Notes: generated from the letters alone by a model not told the origin. A stretch of DNA of 64,000 nucleotides from Megaustenia siamemsis (GCA_032433765.1 JAVIAB010000008.1:43326261-43390260); one strand, 5' to 3'; counted from the first letter of the stretch, positions 23,622-35,127 are shown. Numbers and translations: made by a program.

Positions 23622-24250
23622 ACTATACTTTAACCATATAAGGATACAGAAATACAGTGGCTCGGCATTTCATGAGAAGAGACCAGCTATGATAGGAAGC
23701 AGCCTGAGAGAAACGATCGGAAATGAAGAACTGAGAAAATAAAAAAAGTGAAGTACCCCCGTCACGCCAAGTGGCGTATAGGGAATATGGTGTTAGTGAC
23801 CATATATTTTTATAGACCTTCGGCACATGATTTTTGGGGTAATGTGGTCGGTATTACGCCCGTGCCGCTTCACTTTCCCAGAAAAAAATCAGGTACCCAT
23901 TAAAGGCTGGGTGAACCCGGACCCCGTCGGTTGGGATCGAACCCTACCTCTTGTCCTTTGTAGTCCAGTTCACTAACCACTGAGCTATCGCGGCTCCCTA
24001 CTGAGAAAATAGCTATATATAGGAGTAATTTCTGCCATTGAATACATACAGAAGGAACAGATAAAATGGTTTGGCTACGTAATAAGTCAGAAAAGGCAAT
24101 ACACAACGAGCCTTCAATATAAGCTGCGAGAATACCAGAAGCCAGGGCTGAGAACAAAATAAGATGCATTGATGGAATGTTATAAACTCTAGGAAACATA
24201 ACAGACGGAGAGGCCAAGAGAAAAACAAAAAACCTATAACTAAACATCAC
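23622..24250 (+). pseudogene. LINE-C remnant split by SINE-1 copy e
   Basis: Left part ends GNEELRK at 23741 and the right part resumes after 24011 with YIQKEQIKWFGYV, the same order as LINE-C at 39845-40640 (IRNEELTKK then YIKKQQIKLFGHV). Multiple stops. The interruption is exactly one SINE with its target duplication. Confidence 0.8.
23742..23999 (-). mobile_element. SINE-1 copy e inserted in LINE-C
   Basis: Full-length minus-strand SINE-1: tail cccccgtcacgccaagtgg on the left, head cactgagctatcgcggctcc on the right. Perfect 12-bp repeats actgagaaaata at 23730-23741 and 24000-24011. Removing the SINE and one repeat restores continuity of the LINE-C remnant. Confidence 0.96.
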
Positions 24251-24544
24251 CTCAACGTTGAAGAAAGGCAGATGGTAAAAGAAAGAGGAAGACTCAACCA
24301 GCTACAGTCACGATTAGTAGGTCACGATCTCAAGCATCAAGGAACGGGGAGGACCAAGAATCAAGTGATAGGTGATATCCTACACATCCAAGCAGCGGTA
24401 CGGACTAAGATCTTCCATTGTGATAGACTGGCGATGAAAGACAACACTGATGTAATGCTGACCATAGTATCAACAAATATGCCGATGTTAAAGAAGATGG
24501 TAACCAATATTACCTCTAAGCTATACGGCGTCAAATCAATCCAT

Positions 24545-24806
24545 CAAAGAGCCAGTAGTGGGGTGTGATAAGCACTCCAAGGTATGGTGACAGCTTTACA
24601 AAGAAGAAACACAACACGATACTGACGTTTCGGCCTGTGGCCTTCTTCAGAATACGGGGACAACGACAACAAACGATGAAGCACAAATATCTATAGCTAC
24701 ATGTGGGATGACAAAGTTTGGGGAGAGGTGGACAGAGAACTGAAAGAGGTCACCGCCTATATAGATTACGTTGGAGTGTTTATCACACCCCATTACTGGC
24801 TCCTTG
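24545..24806 (-). mobile_element. Element with 36-bp inverted ends around a hammerhead-like site
   Basis: Arms at 24545-24580 and 24771-24806 are complementary over 36 bp with three mismatches (core agtagtggggtgtgataag on the left). Between them lies the hammerhead-like motif and ggtatggtgacagctttac, which also occurs (inverted) at the 4.36-4.50 kb fold-back. Hammerhead ribozymes are known from the repeats of Penelope-like retroelements, but no GIY-YIG or RT is seen here, so that link is inference. Confidence 0.65.
24619..24655 (-). ncRNA. Candidate hammerhead ribozyme
   Basis: Minus strand, in order: gtatt (stem I 5' side), ctgaaga (matches conserved CUGANGA), aggccacaggcc (stem II of four G-C pairs, one bulged A, ACA loop), gaaacgtc (GAAA core, two-pair A-C/G-U stem III without loop, cleavable C), then agtat (stem I 3' side, five pairs with gtatt including two G-U). 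All core positions of the hammerhead consensus are present. The looped-out stem III is too short for strong monomer activity, as in minimal forms that work as dimers. Activity is untested. Confidence 0.5.
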
Positions 24807-24809
24807 CTA

Positions 24810-26345
24810 CCAGCTTTACCACATCATTGCAATTATTTGCCTGTTTCCTCCCCAATCTATCAAAGCCATTTAGACCCATTATTGGAGCATAGACCACAGT
24901 AAAGGTATCTCTAAACATCCATATTATTAAACATTTTATCTACCTCTTTCCAGTCTAGGCTAATTATTTTAAGGGTCTTCACGCTATACCACATGGCGGA
25001 TTATTCTTTAATTTTGTATTTCTCAAAGGGTCTGCAGAGTTCTTGCACTGTTCTCAAATCTTCCTGTGTGATCGCGCATAAGATTGAAACACTAATTACA
25101 CGGAAGAGTAAAATGATGTTAGTTGCAATCACTAAAAGAAAAATACAGTTGTTGCGTCTAAAAATAGATCTAAAAGCTGCAGGGAGAACGTTATCGTTCG
25201 TTGTTTAAACAGAAAAACAAAGATAAGGCAATGCATGCCTGCATGTTATCATCTATGACAAGACTTATCACCACTGGGGTGATTGTTGGAGGGGTGGGCG
25301 ACAGCGAGAGAGAGAGAGAGAGGGGGGGGGGGGTGGTGGGAGTAGGAGGAGAGAAAGAAATGAATAAGAAATGAAGCAAGGAGAATGAGCGAAAAGTGGG
25401 AAAAAGATAACGTCAGTATCTCATCTTTGAGAGCTGCCGGGAGATTTCCTAATAAAAAAATAAAATATAATTGTAAATGAAGCAGAATTATACTCACATG
25501 GAATCCACTATACGTTTCTAACTGAAACATCTACCTAGTGGCAACAATCGGATTTTTTGGGGTTGGGGAGTGAGTGGGGAGGGGGGGGGGGAGGGGAGGA
25601 ATGTTTGTCTGATGGGCTGGGATTAAAGTGGTTGCTTGAAGCTACACATTTGCTATTATTTTTTTCAAGGGTAGGGGGACAGGTTGGGTAATGTACCACC
25701 CGCAACAAGAATTTGACCTGTGAGCGTTTTGAGGGACTGTTAAGCAATGGTGTTAACTTGGTTAACGGGTTTCTCACAAACAAACCAAATATGTGATCCA
25801 GTGCGATATCAGTGAAAGTTTACAAAGATCACAGAGCACCGTTTCTTAAGGGGAAAGCACACAGTAGCGCTTTGATAGAACGTAAACGGTTACAGTTAAC
25901 AGAACTATTTCACTCAACTTTGAAACAAAACAAATAAGGTAAAAAAACAACACACACACACAACTCACGCGCGCGCGCACACACACACACACACGCACGC
26001 GCGCGGATACTACAGACATTTTCAATAATTATACAAATAAAAACATGTTACAGCCATAGACAAGTGTTTGACATGATTTTTGTATAGAATGTCTTCAAAT
26101 GTGTACCAGAAAGACAAGAACAGTCAATGTACATACACGTTATAATGGGACAGGTATACCAGTACGATAGCCCAGTTGATCCCAAATTTGTTGGCGCGTA
26201 TCGAAGTTAACAAATGTCAACAGTGGTTCTGTTGCGCTGCTCCATTTCCTAAAGTGTCAGTTCCAATAGTTTCCGCAGAATTTTGCACGCAACTGTTGTG
26301 GTAGCTGCATTCATAAGACCAGCTTCTACAGTGGATTATTATTAT
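24810..26345. other. Unassigned, several simple repeats
   Basis: No gene recognised. Contains a GA/G-rich run (25305-25345), a G-run (25580-25596) and a CA/CG microsatellite (25953-26005). The open frames over these are compositional. Confidence 0.55.
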
Positions 26346-26349
26346 TAAT

Positions 26350-26570
26350 TTATTTTTTGCGTACATCATGAGAAGAGGAAAGTTGGAATACTTGGTTACA
26401 ACTGGCAAAATAAAAGGAATGAGAGATCGCGAAAGAGAGAAAATACTGGATAGCTTGGTGCCATGGCATGGAAAACAGTCAACAACAGAACTGATACGAT
26501 GCACTGTGGATAGAAGATTGTGGAGGGATATGATCGTCTACGCCAACCGGTATGACACGTGATGATGGTG
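26350..26570 (+). pseudogene. LINE-B 3'-end fragment
   Basis: A 65-codon open frame beginning MRRGKLEYLVTTGKIKGM and continuing to RLWRDMIVYANR, the C-terminus of LINE-B, ends at acgtgatgatggtgatt. Strongly 5' truncated but in frame, so less decayed than the 22309 copy. Confidence 0.88.
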
Positions 26571-26647
26571 ATTTATTTCTTTGTTTGGGGGATCGGGGGG
26601 CAGCGTTAGTGAGTGGCACGAACACGATCAACATGTTCCTCTTGCAC

Positions 26648-26911
26648 AGGTAAAAAAAAAAAAAGTAAAGTACCCCCGTCACGCCAAGTGGCGTATAGGG
26701 AATTTGGTGTTAGTGACCATAAATTTTACAGAACTTCAGCACATGATTTTTGGGGTAATGTGGTCGGTATTACGCCCGTACCGCTTTACTTTCCCAAAAA
26801 AAAATCCGGTAGCCATTAAAGGCTGAGTGAACCGGACCCCGTCGACTGGGATCGAACCCTACCTCTTGTCCTTTGTAGTCCAGTTCACTAACCACTGAGC
26901 TATCGCGGCGC
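26648..26911 (-). mobile_element. SINE-1 copy f
   Basis: Full-length minus-strand SINE-1 with a 12-A tail at its left end. Flanked by cctcttgcac at 26638-26647 and 26912-26921. Its head faces that of copy g, 123 bp away. Confidence 0.94.
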
Positions 26912-27034
26912 CCTCTTGCACCGGTGGTATTCCAGTTCTTTCTCCTTTAAATAGAGCATCCTGGTGATTTTTCTTGCCCAAAGTAAAGATCGTTTTGACA
27001 GTGGTACTTTAGTGTTCTTTACTCTAAAATGTCA

Positions 27035-27303
27035 TGGGAGCCGCGATAGGTCAGTGGTTAGTGAACTGGGCTACAAAGGACAAGGGGTAGGGTTCGATCC
27101 CAACCGACGGCTTCCGGGTTCACCCAGCCTTTAATGGGTACCGGATTTTTTTTCTGGGAAAGCAAAGCGGCACGGGCGTAATACCGACCACATTACCCAA
27201 AAATCATGTGCCGAAGGTCTGTAAAATTTTTGGTCACTAACACCATATTCCCTATACTCCACCACTTGGCATGACGGGGGTACTTTACTTTTTTTTTTTT
27301 TCT
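27035..27303 (+). mobile_element. SINE-1 copy g
   Basis: Full-length plus-strand SINE-1 from gggagccgcgataggtcag to a T-run. The flanking repeats are 13 bp with one mismatch: ctctaaaatgtca at 27022-27034 and ctctataatgtca at 27304-27316. With copy f it forms a head-to-head inverted pair. Confidence 0.94.
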
Positions 27304-27316
27304 CTCTATAATGTCA

Positions 27317-27655
27317 CTGCAGGACAGCAGCAGCGTTTGTTTGTTCTGGTTCAGTCACATACAAATACTCCATACACAGGCTTTGTGGTCACCGTGTTTT
27401 AAGTGATTTACGCGACGCAAAACAACGAATGACAGATGTTTACATTTATTTTCACTCTTCGTTTCTACAGATATTTGTCGTCTGGCTATTCTGAACATAA
27501 ACCCTGCAGCCTTGGAAGATATAACTGCAGACCGCAATCTCTGGAAACACATTCTAAAGGTCACCTAAAACAAGAAGCAGACAAATTCATAGAAAAAGAG
27601 AATACACGACGACAGGAGAGAAAAGAAAAAAAAATAACATTTTATAGGGGCGCTG
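27317..27655. other. Unassigned spacer
   Basis: An 81-codon plus-strand frame (27436-27681) has no recognisable domain. Nothing else seen. Confidence 0.45.
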
Positions 27656-27659
27656 AAAA

Positions 27660-27812
27660 ATCCATAGTCAACTATGACTGACGGAGGCTACTATGGTCAA
27701 CTATGACTGACGGAGGCAACCATGGTTAACTATGACTGACGGAGGCTACTATGGTCAACTATGACTGACGGAGGCTACTATGGTCAACTATGACTGACGG
27801 AGGCTACTACTA
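27660..27812. repeat. 29-bp minisatellite
   Basis: Five units of 29 bp containing ctatgactgacggaggctac. Confidence 0.92.
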
Positions 27813-27943
27813 ACTACTTTAAGTGTTTCAGGTTTAAACAACTTTAAATATGTCTATTTGTGATCCGGAAATATATCCACACAGGCACACATATAAACAC
27901 ACGTTTATATGTCGACGCAGACGCATAAACACTCACATATATA

Positions 27944-28201
27944 AAGTAAAAGTAAAGTACCTCCGTCACGCCAAGTGGCGTATAGGGAAATATGGTGTTA
28001 GTGACCCTATATTTTACAGACCTTCAGCACATGATTTTTGGGGTAATGTGGTCAGTATTACGCCCGTGCTGCTTTACTTTCCCAGAAAAAATCCGGTACC
28101 CATTTAAGGTTGTGTGAACCCGGAAGCCGTCGGTTGGGATCGAACCCTACCCCTTGTCCGTGGTAGTCCAGTTCACTAACCACTGAGCTATCGCGGCTCC
28201 G
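27944..28201 (-). mobile_element. SINE-1 copy h
   Basis: Full-length minus-strand SINE-1 ending with cactgagctatcgcggctcc. Exact 12-bp repeats ctcacatatata flank it at 27932-27943 and 28202-28213, so it inserted in a TA-rich simple repeat. Confidence 0.94.
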
Positions 28202-28213
28202 CTCACATATATA

Positions 28214-28732
28214 TATATAAACATAAATACACAAGTTAAAGGGAATTAAATCAAAGAAATAAAATTTTTTCGATGCTAAATGAAGATAAATAATAAACAT
28301 ACGTAATAGTTTAGAATGAACATATGAAAGAAAAAGGAAATAAACAAATTGCATGTTCTTCATAATAATAGTTGTGCTTTATAACGTTGGCCCAGACAAA
28401 TCACAAGATCTAACGACCAACTCAGGACAAGGTTAAGTTGAAAGTGGAGGATGGCGAATGACACATACGAGAGAATGAATTGATAATATTAGAAATTGGA
28501 GGTCAATGGGGCACCACTGACACTTAATCAACCTTCTCAATTTATCTCTCTCTCTCTCTCTCTCTCTCTTCATTCAAACTTTGGGACACTCAAGTCGAAA
28601 TCTATCTATTCTTTGATGTTATCTTCTCATCTCTACCCAAGTAGTACTTTACTCCTCCTTCGTTCCCTTTAAAAGTCAAAGGAAAATACAGTGGTCGGGT
28701 CAGTGTTTAGCAGACTGGCTTCTATATGGTGT
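28214..28732. other. Unassigned, with (TC)n microsatellite
   Basis: A (TC)n run lies at about 28543-28570. Otherwise no recognised feature. Confidence 0.5.
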
Positions 28733-28925
28733 TCATCACTTTTTGTGCGGTTTCGCCTCATGTCTTTTGGCGTGTGCTGAGACTGCTACGATGGGGACTA
28801 CAGCTACCTTTCTTTGTTTGGGAGATGAGTTTGTAATTCGGATGATTCCACTGGCACGAGCGGTTGAGCAATTATGGATTTTAATTCGTTTGCAGTGATA
28901 CCGGGGCCTTCCATAACCAAAGAAC
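28733..28925 (-). repeat. Dispersed repeat family Y, copy 2
   Basis: Inverse-orientation match to 15597-15800. A 62-codon minus-strand frame here lacks any known domain. Confidence 0.75.
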
Positions 28926-29224
28926 CAAAATGGTGTTCATCGTGATGTCTGCTCTTTGAATAACTTATCGTGTATATGGCTACCTTTTCCACTATTCCTG
29001 CTTCTTTACAATGTTAATGTTCTTTGGAGTTGCTGGCGGATGTTACAGTGTAATGTATTGAAACCACCTGATCTATTATTTCTTTATGCAATCTGACACT
29101 GACGCAATCCCAACTAATTCCTTTCTGTGCTAATTTATTTATCTATAACTCTTCTTCATCATATTTTAATATTAAAAAAAAACATAGAGACGTGATAAAA
29201 GAAAAAAGGGAGAGCTGTATTAAG

Positions 29225-29385
29225 GAAAAAAAACAGAGAGTTGAACTAAGATAAAACATAGAGAGTTAAGTTAAGATAAAATGTAGAGGGTTGAATTAAG
29301 ATAAAACATCGAGAGTTGAATTAAGATAAAACATAGAGAGTTGAATTAAGATAAAACAGAGAGCTGAATTAAGATAAAACATAGA
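29225..29385. repeat. 25-bp minisatellite
   Basis: About six irregular units containing agttgaattaagataaaaca. Confidence 0.85.
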
Positions 29386-29734
29386 TTCACAATAAAATGC
29401 AACATAAAGAGTCCTGTAACGATGAAAGAACCGAGGCGAGATAAATTCATAGAGAGTCGAATGAGGATACAGCACTAAGACGCAATAAAATAATACACAG
29501 AAAAAAAATACTAATAAGAGAACAAAGATAAAACACAGAAATGCTGCTTGAAGTAAGGTGAGGCTCACGATAAGGTCTAGGAATATTCCTATCAAAAGCA
29601 TACCGGACGTTCATCACTCTAGTATATGGGACGAGTGTTTAGTGCCTCCTCTCGCGAGAAACCCGGTGCCGAGTTGGGTCTTGCAGTTAACAAAGTGAGT
29701 AACATTTATGGGGCTTTATGTTGGTTGGTTGGTT

Positions 29735-29925
29735 GCGTTCGCCCGATGACTAAAGTATTCTAGAGTATCGTGGTAGACTAGAATATACCTCTTCATTATC
29801 CGCCCTTACAAGGACGTAGTGGATGTGCCTGCGTTATATTGTGGTTTGCAGTATAACTGTTATATTTGCGCCTTTCGGCCCAACACATCCGACTTCAGCA
29901 CAACATTTTTGAGTGGGGCTTTATA
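29735..29925 (-). repeat. Family D copy, 3' half
   Basis: On the minus strand reads gaagtcggatgtgttgggcc, then ctgcaaaccacaatat, gggcggataatgaagagg and cgggcgaacgcaacc, matching the 3' half of D at 18901 and 43915. The 5' half is absent. Confidence 0.78.
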
Positions 29926-30126
29926 TATTTAACGTGAAGAGAGAGTATCTGTAACAGAAGGGATAAAATGGGGATAAAGAGAGAGAGCGAGCGAGGGAGA
30001 AAGCAAGAAAGTTAAAGGTTGAAGTACAAAAATGGGAACAAGAAAAGAAACCAGGAAGAGAGGAGTTTGGAAACAATTAAGTCATAGTAAAACTATAAAG
30101 ATGAAGGGGAAAAAAGATAGAGAAGA

Positions 30127-30128
30127 TG

Positions 30129-30164
<36 letters not shown>

Positions 30165-30165
30165 A

Positions 30166-30214
<49 letters not shown>

Positions 30215-30379
30215 AAGAGAGAGAAAGAGAGAGAGAAACGGAGAGAGAAAGAGAGAGAGAAAAAGAGAGAGAGAGAAAGAGAGAGAGAGAAAGAGAAAGA
30301 AAGAGAGAGAAAGAGAGAGAAAGAGAGAAATAGAGAGAGAAAGAGAGAGAAAGAGAGAGAAAGAGAGAGAGAAAGAGAC

Positions 30380-30413
<34 letters not shown>

Positions 30414-30416
30414 AGA
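30127..30416. repeat. (GA)n/(GAAA) imperfect microsatellite
   Basis: Almost pure purine strand of GAGA and AAAGAGAG units. It is open in three frames on both strands (RERERE or SLSLSL), which reflects composition only. Confidence 0.96.
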
Positions 30417-30627
30417 TGTCTGAATGAAGCAAAACGTACCACTACTCAAGTGAGAATGTTTTAAAAATGCTCATCAATAAGATAAGCCCAGGTAAGCAGC
30501 CTTATATATTTGTAGGAAGAAAAGATTGATTTGAGAACGACACACGATGCAACGGCATGAACAAAATAATATACAGTAAATAGTGAAAGGTGAAAGACAT
30601 GGAGGTAGACAAAGGAGAAAATCATCA

Positions 30628-31235
30628 TCATCAAGTGTCGGGCCTGCTGGCGTAGGTGATCATGTCTCTCCACAAATTTCGATCTCGGCAGCTATTTATC
30701 ATTTCTGTTGTTGACCTTCTGCCAAGCCATTCTCTTAAGCTGTCTGTTATTTTTTCTCTTTACTTCCCTCTATCTCTTCGTCCCTCAATTTTTCCAGTTG
30801 TTACAATATATTCCATTTGTTCTCTTCTCATTACATGGCCAAAAATTATGATTGTCTCTTCCTAATATTGGAAATTTTAGGTCTCTTTTTGCTTTGACCT
30901 CTCTCATAACATCTTCATTACTCTTCGTAGCTGTCCATGGTACTCTCAACATTCTTCTGTAAAACCACATTTCTACAGACTCCAGTGATTTTCTTGTCTG
31001 TTGTCCTATTGTCCATGATTCGCATCCATATGTTAAGACTGGCTCTACATAACATTTAAGAACTCTTTTTCTTGTTTCTATTGTCAAAAATGGATTGCAT
31101 AGTATGTTCCTCATTTTTTTGGAAAGCTGCTTTTGCCTGAGCCATTTTGCATCTCACTTCTTTTGTACATCTACCATGTGAGTTAACAAAGTTCCCAAAT
31201 ACTTAAATTCATTTACCTGTTTTAATATTAAGGAG
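30628..31235 (-). pseudogene. LINE-B' reverse transcriptase C-terminal remnant
   Basis: Minus-strand frame 30785-31114 reads VEPVLTYGCESWTIGQQTRK, EMWFYRRMLRVPWTATKSNE and onward. After a frameshift the C-terminus continues to the (atg)n tail at 30628. LINE-B' differs from LINE-B by subfamily-level changes. RT catalytic motifs are absent. Confidence 0.9.
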
Positions 31236-31464
31236 AAAATAGAGTGATGATATTAAAGAGAGGACATGGTGTCCATTTAATGAAACTCAGAAACTAGAAC
31301 CCTAGATGGCAAAATGGAGTAAGATTACGAACAACTCGTCACACTGACACTCTCCCCCCCACTATCACGACTCCAAAGGGAACTAAGCATTTGGCAGTTA
31401 TGCAAGCAAACAGTGTAATCGTTGGTATACAATGACAACACCGGGCTCGTGTCCTTTTCTGAGC
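31236..31464. other. Unassigned spacer
   Basis: Nothing recognised, with a short C-run at 31352-31360. Confidence 0.4.
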
Positions 31465-32700
31465 GTTTCAGTCATCACAGTCCGTCTGAAAGAATCTCTG
31501 TCTCTGGCCAGATCTCCCACAGAACGTTGTGTTTAGCAGTCTGTCTGAAAGAATCTCTGTCTCTGGCCAGATCTCCCACAGAACGTTGTATTCAGCAGTC
31601 TGTCTGAAAGAATCTCTGTCTCTGGCCAGATCTCCCACAGAACATTGTGTTTAGCAGTCTGTCTGAAAGAATCTCTGTCTCTGGTCAGATCTCCCACATA
31701 ACGTTACATTCAGCAGTCTGTCTGAAAGAATCTCTGTCTGTGGTCAGATCTCCCACAGAATGTTGCGTTCAACAGTCCGTCTGAAAGAATCTTTGTCTCT
31801 GGTCAGATCTCCCACAGAACGTTGCATTCAACAGTCCGTCTGAAAGAATCTCTATCTTTGGTCAGATCTCCCACAGAACGTTGCATTCAACAGTCCGTCT
31901 GAAAGAATCTCTATCTTTGGTCAGATCTCCCACAGAACGTTGCATTCAACAGTCCGTCTGAAAGAATCTCTGTCTCTGGCCAGATATCCCACATAACGTT
32001 ACATTCAGCAGTCTGTCTGAAAGAATCTCTGTCTGTGGTCAGATCTCCCACAGAATGTTGCGTTCAACAGTCCGTCTGAAAGAATCTTTGTCTCTGGTCA
32101 GATCTCCCACAGAACGTTGCGTTCAACAGTCCGTCTGAAAGAATCTCTATCTTTGGTCAGATCTCCCACAGAACGTTGCATTCAACAGTCCGTCTGAAAG
32201 AATCTCTATCTCTAGTCAGATCTCCCACAGAACGTTGCATTTAACAGTCCGTCTGAAAGAATATCTGTCTCTGGTCAGATCTCCCACAGAACATTGTGTT
32301 TAGCAGTCTGTCTGAAAGAATCTCTGTCTCTAGTCAGATCTCCCACAAAACGTTGTATTCAACAGTCTGTCTGAAAGAATCTGTCTGTGGTCAGATCTCC
32401 CACATAGCTTTGCATTCAACAGTCCGTCTGAAAGAATCTATGTCTCTAGTCAGATCTCCAACAAAACGTTGCATTCAGCAGTCTGTCTGAAAGAATCTCT
32501 GTCTCTGGTCAGATCTCTCACAGAACGTTGTATTCACCATTCTGTGTGAAAGAATCTCTGTCTGGCCAGATCTCCCACAGAACGTTGCATTCAACAGTCC
32601 GTCTGAAAGAATCTCTATCTCTGGCAAGATCTCCCACAGAATGTTCCATTCACCACAGCCCATCTGTAAGAATTTCTGTCTCTGGCCAGATCTCCCACTT
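31465..32700. repeat. 59-bp minisatellite
   Basis: About 21 units of 59 bp containing gtctgaaagaatctctgtct and agatctcccacagaacgttg. Variant units alternate in blocks (ttcaac/ttcagc, ggtcag/ggccag). The right end runs into a LINE fragment. Confidence 0.95.
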
Positions 32701-32800
32701 CTTCTGTTGTCATGTTCAATGTTTTTTTTGATGACTTTAAACCACCTTCTTGGTCTGCCCCTGATGCGTCGGCCATGAACCATGTCTTCTATGAATCTTC
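32695..32800 (-). pseudogene. LINE-H C-terminal fragment
   Basis: Minus-strand frame begins MVHGRRIRGRPRRWFKVIKK, resembling the basic GRPR..W...IK segment near the C-terminus of endonuclease-type LINEs. It runs directly into the 59-bp array, so that array may have begun in or beside the element. Confidence 0.5.
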
Positions 32801-32809
32801 ATTACAACC

Positions 32810-33830
32810 CACCGTGTCTTTTGACTTGGCATTGGTATTTTAATTTCCTATCTAAGATTTTTTTTATGTTCGTTTTTTTTTTAAAGTCATTGTCTTTTAA
32901 TGTCTCCAATTATCTTTCTTTAATATCCTCGATATTTTAAAGATTTTTCTGCAGCATTTTGTTTCGAATGGACTCATTTTCTTCATGGTCTTGCCGAATC
33001 ATTTAACTGTTGGTTGTCTTTGCTTTGTTGTTTGTCAAGGTCACAGATGCTTAACTTCAACATTGCTAATGTTGAGGCCAAGTTTGGATTCAGGTTCCAG
33101 CGAGCCGTATTTGAAAGGAAATCTTAAAGCCTAATTTGGAGGATAGTCATGGGGCCAATTCTCTTGGTAGAGAATCTCAAAGACAGGTCTCGCTGAAATA
33201 TTGAAGACCAATCTTTGAGGCTAACATTAAAGGCTGAATTATTTAGGCACATTTCCGCAAGCCGATTTAAGAGGCAACTCTTTAAGTAAATTTTAGAGAC
33301 AAATCTTTAAGTTAATTATAGAGGTAAATCTTGTAAGTTAATTTCTGAGATAAATTTTCTTAGTCAGTTTTGAACACCAGTCTTTGAAGTTCAAAATTGA
33401 AGACTAATCTTTATGGCAAATCTGAAAGGGAAATTTTCGAGACATTTTGTGAGACAGTCATGTAGGCCACGCTATTCCCATATTCCAAATATTACAAAAC
33501 AGCGCCTGGGAGAATTATTCTCTTGGCTCTGAACTGGTTAGACTCCAGGGCTTATTGAGAGAGTTGTCTTTTCTTGCTACTAGTGGCTGATGTGTATTTA
33601 GAAGTAAGTGACACACCAATCAAAACAAGTGTTAAGAAACAGCAACACCGTATTTTCTGTGACGATTAACGTGTCTATGAGTAGATAGGACTGGAATGTT
33701 ATTACGTCTAGCGGCTTTTTGTGAAGAAGATTGTTATGTTGATAATGGTAACGTTAGATTTAACCCACAACATGTACTGTGTTGATGCTTGAGACTTTGC
33801 AGTACTAAGTAAACATAAGCCACTTTTTCT
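32810..33830. other. Unassigned, possibly decayed minisatellite
   Basis: Between 33240 and 33410 fragments like gacaaatctttaagttaatt recur at about 30-bp spacing, suggesting an old degraded array. No gene recognised. Confidence 0.45.
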
Positions 33831-33837
33831 AGCTCTT

Positions 33838-34398
33838 TGGATTGGTTAGATATAAGTGAATCAGATAGTTATGACGGATTGGGTAGATATAAGTGAATCA
33901 GATAGTTATTGACGGATTGGGTAGATATAAGTGAATCAGATAGTTATTGACGGATTGGGTAGATATAAGTGAATCAGATAGTTATTGACGGATTGGGTAG
34001 ATATAAGTGAATCAGATAGTCATTGACGGATTGGGTAGATATAAGTGAATCAGATAGTTATTGACGGATTGGGTAGATATAAGTGAATCAGATAGTCATT
34101 GACGGATTGGGTAGATATAAGTGAATCAGATAGTCATTGACGGATTGGGTAGATATAAGTGAATCAGATAGTCATTGGCGGATTGGGTAGATATAAGTGA
34201 ATCAGATAGTCATTGGCGGATTGGGTAGATATAAGTGAATCAGATAGTCATTGACGGATTGGGTAGATATAAGTGAATCAGATAGTCATTGACGGATTGG
34301 GTAGATATAAGTGAATCAGATAGTCATTGACGGATTGGGTAGATATAAGTGAATCAGATAGTCATTGACGGATTGGGTAGATATAAGTGAATCAGAGT
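33838..34398. repeat. 38-bp minisatellite
   Basis: About 15 units of 38 bp containing gattgggtagatataagtga, differing mainly at gttattgacg, gtcattgacg and gtcattggcg. Confidence 0.96.
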
Positions 34399-34429
34399 TA
34401 CTCATTAAAGAATATGTTAGTGATGACGC

Positions 34430-34737
34430 CACCAACATCAAATGGCGAACATGGAATATGTTAGTGATGACGCCACCAACATCAAATGGCGAACATGGAA
34501 TATGATGTTAATGTTTAAATTTTTGGGTTTACTTTCGACTCACTATTATTATTATTATTTTTTTTTTTTGGGGGGGGGTGTAATGTGGTCGGGATTCCGC
34601 AACTGCCGCCATTCTTTGCCAGAGAAATCTGGTACCCATTTATGGTTGGGTAAAGACTGGAAGTCCGTCGATCCTGATCGAACCCGTCTTATGTCCTTAC
34701 TGGTTCTAGTTCGCTAAGAACCACGTTACCGCGGCTT
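34430..34737 (-). mobile_element. SINE-1 copy i, strongly diverged
   Basis: Recognisable order of tail (aaatggcgaacatggaatatg), body (gtaatgtggtcggga, ctggtacccattta) and head (gatcgaaccc, accgcggctt) on the minus strand. A 42-bp piece of the tail region is duplicated in tandem at about 34411-34500. Likely an old copy. Confidence 0.75.
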
Positions 34738-34740
34738 CGA

Positions 34741-35125
34741 TTAGTGATGTAGAAGTCTGGTATGCTTTAACGTCATAATAGTGAGGCTAGAGCTTTATCT
34801 CGATCTTGTTACCTTTTTAACCGTGAAACGAGAGTACCAGTTTGTGAATTCTGTCGGCTGAGCAGTTTCCTCCGGGAAATGAAACCACAACATTTGGTTC
34901 ATGAAGCTAACGCGCTTCAACTGTGTTCGAGAGTCACAATGTAATGGAAATTACAAATAAAAGACACTAGCAACGTAACATCAGCTACGGTGAACAATGA
35001 TTTATATACCAACGATGTTAACAAAGGCAGGATGATCTGGAAGTTACATTGAAACACAAGAAAGAGACTGGGCTCAATGCGGCAGTCTTCGTCTATGATG
35101 TCTTCGAAAGATTCCACATATGAGA
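34741..35125. other. Unassigned spacer
   Basis: No recognised feature. Confidence 0.4.
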
Positions 35126-35127
35126 AA

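Noticed and set aside
30032..30464. Frames of 110-130 codons rich in RE/SL
   Set aside because: Pure (GA)n microsatellite, all frames open by composition.
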